Source: Akkermansia muciniphila | GTDB taxonomy: Bacteria; Verrucomicrobiota; Verrucomicrobiia; Verrucomicrobiales; Akkermansiaceae | Direction of reading: 5' to 3' | Length of the DNA stretch: 64,000 bases | NCBI GenBank assembly: GCA_947624785.1 | Contig: CANQLV010000008.1 | Coordinates: 1-64,000, forward strand | Shown here: one piece after another, positions 36,279-43,684 of the stretch | How the letters are laid out: every line of letters starts with the position of its first letter | Numbering within the stretch: the first letter of the stretch is position 1 | Notes under the pieces: model-generated | Told to the model about the DNA's origin: nothing | Seen by the model: the letters and a program-made list of their open reading frames with translations, nothing else | Database searches by the model: none | Position numbers and translations under genes: made by a program

Positions 36279-37103
36279 TCAGCGTTTACGGTATCCTCGA
36301 TAGAGATAGTCCGCTTTGGGAATTTTTCCAATAGTACGATCCAATAGATCGGGAATTTGTCTATCGTCATAGCCAGCCATCCTCAAATATTTCTTCACTT
36401 CCAATGCTTTTGCAGGATAGCATTTTACTAACAAGCTTACAAAATCCTCTTCCATATCCTCAACAATACTCTCAGCCTTTCTTGCACGTCTTTCCCTAAT
36501 ATGTAATGTATTAAAAAACGCAAAAACATCTGCATCTGATTTCTGCAAGTTTTTTTGATTCACTAAAAATTCCTGTTCTGATTTCTGAATCATTTCGTCA
36601 AGACCATGCACTATTTCACTACGAAATTGGCCTAGAATCACAGCATTGGAAGCTAAGAAAATTTCAAGAGCCACTTTTGGGTCCAAATCCATTTCCTTCA
36701 CAGTCGCTTTATCCCTGATCAATCGGGAGGATAAACGTCGCAGGATGCCTTCCTTAATACTGTAATCCAAATCTCCTCTGCGAATTAACCATTGCAGCTC
36801 TTCCTCCGCATTGACATTTGCAAAAGGAGCTTTTGCAATCAAATAACGTAGCCACAATACTTCTTTAATATCGTCTCCGTTCCATGCATGATCCCTATTT
36901 TCCATCAATCTTTTCAATATTTTATCCGTTATATTGAAAAAACTGCATACGTTTCCTTTTTTCAAAGATTTATCCAGTTTCATTAAAGAACGGGAAGAGT
37001 CTTTATAAATATCAGTATAAGGAGGCACCTTCAGCTCATCTGCAATGACAGAGGAATAGCCGCATAACGATAACCAACAGATAAAAAATAAAATTCCGTT
37101 CAT
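36279..37103 (-). CDS. Secreted helical protein of unknown function (AT-rich cassette)
   Basis: 274 residues. A signal peptide (MNGILFFICWLSLCGYSSVIADE) is followed by an all-helical, charged protein containing VLWLRYLIAKAPF, LQWLIRRGDLDYSIKEGILRRL and LVKCYPAKALEVKKYLRMAGYDD. I do not recognise the family. It starts 11 bp after the other secreted gene of this cassette (37115-38068), so the two are surely co-transcribed. Both are much more AT-rich than pgsA and the helicase gene on either side, which suggests recent transfer. The pair could be an exported factor and its periplasmic partner. Confidence 0.75.
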   Translation of the reverse strand: MNGILFFICWLSLCGYSSVIADELKVPPYTDIYKDSSRSLMKLDKSLKKGNVCSFFNITDKILKRLMENRDHAWNGDDIKEVLWLRYLIAKAPFANVNAEEELQWLIRRGDLDYSIKEGILRRLSSRLIRDKATVKEMDLDPKVALEIFLASNAVILGQFRSEIVHGLDEMIQKSEQEFLVNQKNLQKSDADVFAFFNTLHIRERRARKAESIVEDMEEDFVSLLVKCYPAKALEVKKYLRMAGYDDRQIPDLLDRTIGKIPKADYLYRGYRKR

Positions 37104-37114
37104 CTTATTATTTA

Positions 37115-38068
37115 TTAAGAATCTATATTTTTAGCAGTTCCTGCTGTACTTCGTTCAACACCGCGATCAAACTTGGAGACTGTTACTTTCACTTCTTTTA
37201 AACCATTCCCATTCGGTCTCTGTCCATCAAAATCAATCACAGCAGTCATAGGAAAATCTTTTCCACTGACCTGACAATATTCTTTTTTGTCCACATGAAC
37301 ATAAAATCCACACTGATATATATAGGTGATTGGATAAGGTCTATTCTGAACATCCCATACTGTCCCTTGCTTAAATCCAATATTATCAAATTGAAAATGG
37401 TTCCTTGATCCAAGAACAGCAACATCCTTGACAGGTTCGTGAACCGGAGCATCCTCAGGCAAATCTTTATCATTTGCCTTTTCAATCAACCCCAATTCTT
37501 GAAAATTGACCGTCAATGGATGAATTATTATTATAATTTGAGAGGAAGCCCCTACTAGATTTTTATCTCGTACACCATCCACGGGGTAACCCGGTACTCG
37601 GAAACCGGAGGAAATACCTTTAATATCACTGGGAACAAATATTTTAAATTTCTTCTCAACAGGTTTTTCCCCAATATTCGTTTTTACTTTTACAGTAAGA
37701 TCACAATTATTTATAATTTTATTACTTACTTTTAAATTAGCCTTTAATGGATTTTCATTATTCATATCCAACACAGCCATATCCTTACATTTATCTTCCA
37801 GAAACCATTTAACGGATTCTTTATCTACATCGCCCACTCTCTTACCACCCAAAGACAACTTGATTTCCTCTCCTATCCCTACATCTGTCCTTTTCCTATC
37901 TGCTTCCTTATCTGTTTTTTTAACAAGGCATATTACCGAATTCAATACTGTCTTAGATGTTATCTCCAGTTCCCCTGTGTCAGGTTCCATTTCCTCAGCA
38001 TCGGTTATATTTATGCTGATGGGTATGATTGTTATAAAAACCACCACTACAGAACTATACATTTTCAT
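37115..38068 (-). CDS. Secreted beta-rich protein, possible Ig-like fold (AT-rich cassette)
   Basis: 317 residues with a signal peptide (MKMYSSVVVVFITIIPISINITDAEE). Residues about 45-150 follow the pattern DVGIGEEIKLSL, VKWFLEDK, then LTVKVKTNIGEK and FKIFVPSD. This looks like a bacterial Ig-like sandwich of the type ending in a V-x-P linker. The second half has FRVPGYPVDGVRDKN, HPLTVNFQELGL and SRNHFQFDNIGFKQG, with several conserved-looking Trp, Tyr and Cys. I have seen this general layout in large families of secreted proteins from PVC-group and gut bacteria, but I cannot name it. It is the first gene of a two-gene AT-rich operon. Confidence 0.72.
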   Translation of the reverse strand: MKMYSSVVVVFITIIPISINITDAEEMEPDTGELEITSKTVLNSVICLVKKTDKEADRKRTDVGIGEEIKLSLGGKRVGDVDKESVKWFLEDKCKDMAVLDMNNENPLKANLKVSNKIINNCDLTVKVKTNIGEKPVEKKFKIFVPSDIKGISSGFRVPGYPVDGVRDKNLVGASSQIIIIIHPLTVNFQELGLIEKANDKDLPEDAPVHEPVKDVAVLGSRNHFQFDNIGFKQGTVWDVQNRPYPITYIYQCGFYVHVDKKEYCQVSGKDFPMTAVIDFDGQRPNGNGLKEVKVTVSKFDRGVERSTAGTAKNIDS

Positions 38069-38411
38069 ATGCTAACTCTTATCCTCAACCATATCAAATC
38101 ATGTTAGATTTTTTACAAAAATCTGATAATTAATATTTTATAAATAAATATAACGGAATTATTTACCATCAAACAAATACGTATGGAATTTTTTCTCTTG
38201 ACGGCTGTCCTTTGCCGTGCTTTTATGGCCCTGTTCCCGCCGAATGGTGCTTGGTTGTTGATTTTTGATAGTCATTTGCGGTTGGCGGAATACGGGCGTC
38301 TCCGTATTGATCCTTTCAGTATCGCTCCTGCGGGCTTCTTTTTGTTCCGCTATTGTCGTGATTCCGTCAGTTCATTGCAGCCGAGGCGCATTCACAGACA
38401 CATCAATAAAC
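38069..38411. other. Intergenic region, AT-rich to GC-rich transition
   Basis: 343 bp between the divergent AT-rich cassette and the helicase gene. 38100-38175 is very AT-rich and probably holds the promoter of the secreted pair. From 38180 on the composition returns to core values. An open frame that joins the helicase frame from 38265 is present but has no start-site support. I see no hairpin terminator. Confidence 0.4.
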
Positions 38412-39701
38412 ATGGTATCAACCACATTCAGGGAGCTTGGCTTGTCGGCTCCCATTCTCCGCCAGCTGGAGAAACTGGAGTACAAGACCCCCACCCCCAT
38501 CCAGGCAGCCTGCATCCCCCTGCTGCTGCAGAACAAGGACCTGATGGGACTGGCGCAGACCGGAACCGGCAAAACGGCCGCGTTCGCCCTGCCCCTCATT
38601 CAACAATTTTCAGAACATCCCGGAAAGCCGCTTGCCCGCCAGGTCAGGGCGCTCATCCTGAGCCCCACCCGGGAACTGGCCGCGCAGATTCATGACAACA
38701 TCTGCTCCTATGCCAAAGGGCTGAACCTGTCCACGGCCGTCATCTTCGGCGGCGTGGGATATGCCCCCCAGTTCAAGAAGCTGGCCGGCGGCCTGGATAT
38801 TCTGGTAGCCACGCCCGGCAGGCTGATTGACCATCTGGAACGCCAGACCGTCAGCCTGGGCGGTGTGGAAACCCTGATTCTGGACGAAGCGGACCACATG
38901 CTGGACATGGGCTTCGCCCCGGCCCTGAAAAAGATCGTCGCCAAAATCCCGAAGAAACGCCACACCCAGATGTTCTCCGCCACCATGCCGGACAACATTC
39001 TGCAACTGGCCCAGTCCCTGCTTCAGGAACCGGAAACGGTGATGGTCACCCCCCCGGCCGCCACGGCGGACAGGGTGGAACAGTCCCTCTGCATGGTTGG
39101 CTCCCAGGCGGAGAAAAGGCCCCTTACCCTGGATCTGCTGGAACAGCAGGAACAGCCGGGCCGCACGCTCATCTTCACCCGGACCAAGCACGGCGCGAAC
39201 CGCCTGGCCTCCTTCCTGACCGGAAAGGACCACCCGGCCTCCGCCATCCACGGCGACAAGAGCCAGGGCACGCGTGAACGCATGCTCCGGGAATTCCGTT
39301 CCGGGGAAACGCCCATTCTCGTCGCCACGGACATCGCCGCCCGCGGCATTGACGTGAAAGACGTGCAGCTCGTCATCAACTACGATCTGCCGGAAGAACC
39401 GGAAGTCTATGTGCACCGCATCGGCCGCACGGCACGCGCCGGAGCCGCCGGGCAAGCCATCGCCCTCTGTTCCCCGGATGAAATCAAAAAAGCCAGGGAC
39501 GTGCACAAGCTGCTGGGGCGCCTCCTTCCCGTCCATTCCTCCAGCGCCACCATACCGTCTGAATTGCAGACGGTTCCCGGCACGCACAGGGAAAGGAAAA
39601 ACTCCATGCAGGAAAACCGTTCCGCCTCCCGCAGGAGGCCGCGGAAAAGTTACGGAAGGCGGAATTCCGCCGGAAGGCAGGGAAGCCGTGCGGGCGCATG
39701 A
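38412..39701 (+). CDS. DEAD-box RNA helicase, RhlE-like
   Basis: About 429 residues from the ATG at 38412 (MVSTTFRELGLSAPILRQL), where the Q-motif region begins. The frame is open further upstream, but that part is not protein-like. Motifs: Q motif (TPTPIQAACIPLLL), I (AQTGTGKTAAF), Ia (SPTRELAAQI), Ib (ATPGRLIDHL), II (LDEADHMLDMGF), III (FSATMP), IV (LIFTRTK), V (ATDIAARGIDV) and VI (YVHRIGRTARAG). The short basic tail (RRRPRKSYGRRNSAGRQGSRAGA) is typical of RhlE-type helicases that act on ribosomal RNA or cold-structured mRNA. The start has no Shine-Dalgarno motif. It is monocistronic. Confidence 0.93.
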   Translation: MVSTTFRELGLSAPILRQLEKLEYKTPTPIQAACIPLLLQNKDLMGLAQTGTGKTAAFALPLIQQFSEHPGKPLARQVRALILSPTRELAAQIHDNICSYAKGLNLSTAVIFGGVGYAPQFKKLAGGLDILVATPGRLIDHLERQTVSLGGVETLILDEADHMLDMGFAPALKKIVAKIPKKRHTQMFSATMPDNILQLAQSLLQEPETVMVTPPAATADRVEQSLCMVGSQAEKRPLTLDLLEQQEQPGRTLIFTRTKHGANRLASFLTGKDHPASAIHGDKSQGTRERMLREFRSGETPILVATDIAARGIDVKDVQLVINYDLPEEPEVYVHRIGRTARAGAAGQAIALCSPDEIKKARDVHKLLGRLLPVHSSSATIPSELQTVPGTHRERKNSMQENRSASRRRPRKSYGRRNSAGRQGSRAGA

Positions 39702-39813
39702 TTTTAATCATTCAAAAAAACTTTTGAACGAAATCAGGGGCTGCACAGTCTCACTTGCTACAAACGGTTCACCGGACCGTTCCAGTCGGGAAGCTTCAAC
39801 CGGAGTTTCAATC

Positions 39814-40422
39814 ATGAAAATCATCTCGTCCATCATCAAGACACTGTGCGTGGGTACCGTCGGTTCCCTCGCCTGCCAGGCCGCCATGCAGGCTTACGCG
39901 GATGACGTTCCCTCCACGTTTGTGGAAGGCAACTATTCCCCGGAAGTAGCCCGCTACGTGCAGAGCATCGCAGGCGTGGCGCTGGCCTCAGGCATTCATG
40001 ATTATGACGAAAACGCTACCAGCAGCTATCAGGTTCTGGCTCAGGTTCTCAACAGCGGCAATGCAACGGAATTGCCGGACGACCTGAAACGGGCCATTGA
40101 AATGCTGACCAGCTACGTCCCCGACCCGAACGCAACCATCCAGCCGATTCTGACTAAAAAACAGATAGAGAGGATGGAGCAGATGGCGGACCGTATTGAA
40201 AACCTGATGGAGGAAAAATACGGAGTGGACCTGGAAGACTGCATGAATATCATGAAACGTGCGCTGGCCCCGTCCATTCCCGGCATCCTCCGCTCCTGTG
40301 ACATGGAAGGCACGCAGCTGCCGACCACCACCGTTTTCCGCCCCAGGCTGGGCAAGGCGCTGAATGAAGCCTATGCCAGGCTTGCCGCGTCAAAACTTCC
40401 CGCCGCCGGCACGGCCCAGTAA
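39814..40422 (+). CDS. Secreted protein of unknown function
   Basis: 202 residues from the ATG at 39814. A longer frame runs back to 39409 but overlaps the helicase gene, so this start, which opens a signal peptide, is chosen (MKIISSIIKTLCVGTVGSLACQAAMQAYADD). The mature protein is helical and acidic: YSPEVARYVQSIAGVALASG, LPDDLKRAIEMLTSYVPD and TKKQIERMEQMADRIENLMEE. No family is recognised. It is probably a small periplasmic or surface protein. The next hairpin terminator lies 275 bp past the stop, leaving a long 3' untranslated region or a separate small RNA. Confidence 0.7.
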   Translation: MKIISSIIKTLCVGTVGSLACQAAMQAYADDVPSTFVEGNYSPEVARYVQSIAGVALASGIHDYDENATSSYQVLAQVLNSGNATELPDDLKRAIEMLTSYVPDPNATIQPILTKKQIERMEQMADRIENLMEEKYGVDLEDCMNIMKRALAPSIPGILRSCDMEGTQLPTTTVFRPRLGKALNEAYARLAASKLPAAGTAQ

Positions 40423-40696
40423 CCGGACCACTTCAAAACGACCGGGAAGATGATCCCGATTCCACGGCACGCGGACCCCGTCAAGGTACCCTGAACAGAA
40501 GCCGCAGGAAACGGAATGATCTTCCCCGTCGCCAGGAACGGAAACAACAGCCAGCGCCGGCGACACCAAGCAACACTCTCCGGATGTCCTCCGATGCAGG
40601 GCCGATTCTTCGGAACGCGGTGCAGCGATAAGCTCACCCCCTTTCACTCCCAAGCAACGGCATGCAACATCGGCACAACCGGGTGATGCACCTGAC

Positions 40697-40739
40697 AGGC
40701 CCCGTCCTTCCCGCACTGCGGCAGGAATGGGGCCTTTTT
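40697..40739 (+). terminator. Intrinsic terminator
   Basis: An outer stem AGGCCCC (40697-40703) with GGGGCCT (40729-40735) and an inner stem CCGC/GCGG give a long hairpin, followed by TTTTT on the plus strand. It ends whatever transcript crosses 40423-40700. Confidence 0.75.
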
Positions 40740-40860
40740 CATGCCCGCCTCCTCCCCTTTTGACGCCTCCGGCGCGGACCGCCCCTCTTCCGCAGGAGAA
40801 TGCATTTTTTGCACCATCCGTGAAAGAAAGATTCTCAAGCCCCGGTATGTATGGCAAACT

Positions 40861-40885
40861 AAGGATTCAAATCCTTCCATATAAT
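40861..40885 (+). promoter_or_regulatory. GH109-type gene promoter with palindromic operator-like site
   Basis: A perfect -10 (TATAAT, 40880-40885) lies eight bases before the ATG. Directly upstream a perfect inverted repeat AAGGATT-CA-AATCCTT (40861-40876) fills the spacer between -10 and the weak -35 position. A regulator bound there would block RNA polymerase. The predicted transcript is almost leaderless. Confidence 0.5.
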
Positions 40886-40893
40886 TACCATCC

Positions 40894-42339
40894 ATGGATA
40901 ATTCATCATCACGCCGTCGTTTCCTTCAGACCCTGGGTCTGGCTACTGGCGCCCTGGCCGCCGGTTCCTTCGCCAACGCCCAGGAAGTAGCTCCCCTGGC
41001 TCCCAAAAAGATCATCGTTCCGGACCCGAACAACATCGGTCCCATGACCACGTGGCCCCCGCGCAAGCCCGGCGCCATCTACATGGGCGGCTTCAGGGCC
41101 CCCAAGCTGGACAAGGTGCGCGTGGCCTTCGTCGGCGTAGGTGAACGCGGCTCCATGCACGTGGGCCAGATGGCCGTCATTGAAGGCGCGGAAGTCGTCG
41201 GCATCTGCGACCTGTACAAGGACTGGGCGGAACGCAACGCGGCGCTGGTGGAAAAGAAGACGGGCAAGCGCCCTCCCATTTTCACGAACGGCCCGGAAGA
41301 CTACAAGCGCATGATGAAGGAAGTCAAGCCGGACGCCGTCATCGTCTGCCCCAGCTGGGAATGGCACTGCCGCGTCACCTGCGACGTGATGAAAATGGGC
41401 GCCCACGCCTTTGTGGAAGTCCCCATGGCCGTCTCCATCAAGGAACTCTGGGAAATCGTGAACACCTCCGAGGAAACCAGGAAGCACTGCATGATGATGG
41501 AAAACGTCAACTACGGACGTGAAGAACTCATGTACCTGAACATGGTGCGCCAGGGCGTCATCGGCGACCTGCTGTACGGGGAAGCCGCCTACATCCACGA
41601 ACTGCGCGGCCAGATGAAGCAGGTGGACCGCGGCACCGGCTCCTGGAGAACTTACCACTACGCCAAGCGCAACGGCAACGTCTACCCCACGCACGGCCTC
41701 GGCCCCATCGCCCAGTACATGAACCTGGCCCGCAAGGACGACTGCTTCGGCAGGCTCGTTTCCTTCTCCAGCCCGGCCCTGGGCCGCGCCGCCTATGCCA
41801 GGAAGAATTTCCCGGCGGACCACAAGTGGAACAAGCTGGACTTCGCCTGCGGCGACATGAACACCTCCATCATCAAGACCACCATGGGCCGCACCATCCT
41901 GGTGGAATGGGATGAAACCAGCCCGCGCCCCTACTCCCGCCTGAACCTCATTCAGGGCACCCTGGGCACGCTGGCCGGCTTCCCGACCCGCGTGGCCGGT
42001 GAAAAGCTGGGCAACGGCAACTATCACGAATGGATTGAAGGCAACGAAAAACTGGCCCCCATTTTTGAAAAGTACGATCACCCGCTCTGGAAGAAAGTCG
42101 GCCCGCTGGCCCTGAAGATGGGCGGCCACGGCGGCATGGACTTCGTGATGCTTTACCGCATCATCGAATGCCTCCGCAAGGGCGAACCGATGGACCAGAA
42201 CGTATACGAAGGCGCCTTCTGGTCCTCCGTCTCCGAGCTTTCCGAATACTCCGTGGCCCAGGGCGGCATGCCCCAGGTGTTCCCGGACTTCACCCGCGGA
42301 GACTGGAAGACGACCGCCCCGCTGGGCATCGTTCAGTAA
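40894..42339 (+). CDS. Tat-exported GH109-type NAD-dependent glycosidase (alpha-N-acetylgalactosaminidase)
   Basis: 481 residues. The N-terminus has a twin-arginine signal (SRRRFLQTLGLATGALAAG, residues 6-24), so the folded, cofactor-bound protein is exported. The Rossmann domain follows (VRVAFVGVGERGSMHVGQM), with the Gfo/Idh/MocA-type fold and the family signature VPMAVSIKELWEIV and ENVNYGREELMYLNMVRQGVIG. GH109 enzymes cleave alpha-linked N-acetylgalactosamine by an NAD-dependent oxidation and elimination route. Akkermansia is known to encode two or more such enzymes. The substrate would be blood-group A antigen or mucin core GalNAc. It is monocistronic between two terminators. A non-hydrolytic oxidoreductase cannot be fully excluded. 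Confidence 0.88.
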   Translation: MDNSSSRRRFLQTLGLATGALAAGSFANAQEVAPLAPKKIIVPDPNNIGPMTTWPPRKPGAIYMGGFRAPKLDKVRVAFVGVGERGSMHVGQMAVIEGAEVVGICDLYKDWAERNAALVEKKTGKRPPIFTNGPEDYKRMMKEVKPDAVIVCPSWEWHCRVTCDVMKMGAHAFVEVPMAVSIKELWEIVNTSEETRKHCMMMENVNYGREELMYLNMVRQGVIGDLLYGEAAYIHELRGQMKQVDRGTGSWRTYHYAKRNGNVYPTHGLGPIAQYMNLARKDDCFGRLVSFSSPALGRAAYARKNFPADHKWNKLDFACGDMNTSIIKTTMGRTILVEWDETSPRPYSRLNLIQGTLGTLAGFPTRVAGEKLGNGNYHEWIEGNEKLAPIFEKYDHPLWKKVGPLALKMGGHGGMDFVMLYRIIECLRKGEPMDQNVYEGAFWSSVSELSEYSVAQGGMPQVFPDFTRGDWKTTAPLGIVQ

Positions 42340-42417
42340 AAAACTCATTCCCCATCCGGTCTGGAGCTTTTCCGCCATTACAGCGGGCTTCCAGGCCGGA
42401 GCGGATTTCCCGTTCAG

Positions 42418-42450
42418 AAAACAGGCCGCTGCAAAGCGTGCCTGTTTTTT
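42418..42450 (+). terminator. Intrinsic terminator after the GH109-type gene
   Basis: AAAACAGGC (42418-42426) pairs perfectly with GCCTGTTTT (42440-42448), with an inner CGC/GCG pair and a TTTTTT run. It lies about 80 bp past the stop. The rest of 42340-42681 holds no gene I can support. Confidence 0.85.
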
Positions 42451-42681
42451 ATTGGCGTGAACAGCGGTTGCAGGGGTAAAATGAGGCAGGCTGTTCCATT
42501 GGCAGCCCCCTGTTCCTTGATGACACGGGCGCTCACGTTCATAAAGGCGGAGCATGAAAACCCGCAATAAGCATTGGTTCCCTGCCTGCTGTTAGTGAAA
42601 AAGGCAGAAAAGGAAGAATGCCTTGCACCCGGAAGGTACAACCACATCATCATGAATATTTTACGGAAGCGCCGCCTCAAC

Positions 42682-43452
42682 TCATTTCTTGAGGATTCTT
42701 TTTAGATTGGCGATGTCCAACAACAAATTCACCGTTTCAAAATTCCCTTTGTAAAACACCCCCCAGTTGTTGAAGACGCAGGGCAATTCCTTTGCCTTTT
42801 GCAGCGTATCCACCCGAAGCAGGGATACCGGAACATCATTCTCTTCACAATACTCTTTTATTATCTCAATGTTTTGATGCACGAAGGGGCATTGCATATC
42901 ATAATAAATCGTCAGCTCCCGGCTCTCAATTTTCCCCCTTTTGGCATTCGGCGCGAACCTCGGCGTTGTTCCGTCAAAGGAAAGCGCAAGCAATTCATAG
43001 CCATGACCGGCAGCATCCACCGCCTCAAAGCCGAACTTCTTCGCAAAGGATTGATCGGCAAGCCACGCTTTCTGTTTTTCAGCTCCGAGCATGCAAACGC
43101 CTGATTTGCCCTTTTCCCTGGCATCAGCCAGACAATATTCCATCAGCAATCTTCCATACCCTTTCCCCTTGCATCTGCCGGAAACCCACAAGCAATATAT
43201 ATAATAGTAGTTGTCCCCAAGGATGGGAACCCAGGCCGTCTCAAGAGGGGCGTATTCAATGAAAACCACTTCCCTTGCATTTAATTTTCTAAAGACGTGG
43301 CCTTCCCTGAGCCGGCCGGAAAGCCATTGCCGCTTTGCTTCAACCCCCGGATGGGGGGCTCTGCTGCGGATGATGCAGCACAAATGTTCACTGGCAAGAT
43401 TGTCCGCCGTTAAATTGATAAAGCCCGTATTCAAAGGCGCATCTTCCATTCT
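42682..43452 (-). CDS. YoaP-like GNAT acetyltransferase
   Basis: 256 residues from the ATG at 43452; a TTG at 43485 would add 11. The start is chosen because family members begin close to the FINLT motif. The N-terminal GNAT domain contains FINLTADNLASEHLCCII, VFRKLNAREVVFIEYAPLETAW and the acetyl-CoA loop GRCKGKGYGRLLMEYCL. The C-terminal YoaP-like part contains LTIYYDMQCPFVHQNIEIIKEYCEENDVPVSLL. Its DMQCPF site sits in a thioredoxin-like fold with a single Cys. The function of the family is unsettled. It is a single gene transcribed toward the terminator of the GH109-type gene. Confidence 0.85.
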   Translation of the reverse strand, partial: RMEDAPLNTGFINLTADNLASEHLCCIIRSRAPHPGVEAKRQWLSGRLREGHVFRKLNAREVVFIEYAPLETAWVPILGDNYYYIYCLWVSGRCKGKGYGRLLMEYCLADAREKGKSGVCMLGAEKQKAWLADQSFAKKFGFEAVDAAGHGYELLALSFDGTTPRFAPNAKRGKIESRELTIYYDMQCPFVHQNIEIIKEYCEENDVPVSLLRVDTLQKAKELPCVFNNWGVFYKGNFETVNLLLDIANLKRILKK

Positions 43453-43684
43453 GCTAATTTTAATATCTGCCTCTGGAAATGTCAAAAACTCATTCCGCGC
43501 CCCGACTTCCCGTTACAGGCACAAACCCTTTGGTTCATCCGGGCATCAGCGGGCGCATCTCTCCCTTCGCAAATAGGGCGCCTTACAACGGAAATAAGGC
43601 TGTACCTGCTGAAAAAACAACTGTAACGGCGTGAAGGAACGCCGGATTCCACGGAGACCGCCCCGAACCGTCCGGGAAAATTCC

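Larger units (their letters stand above)
40423..40893. other. Intergenic region before the GH109-type gene
   Basis: 471 bp. Several frames are open by chance because of the GC content, but none reads like a protein. Apart from the terminator hairpin at 40697-40739 and the promoter elements at 40861-40885, I see nothing I can name. The first 270 bp, ahead of the hairpin, could be a long 3' untranslated region or a small RNA. Confidence 0.4.
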
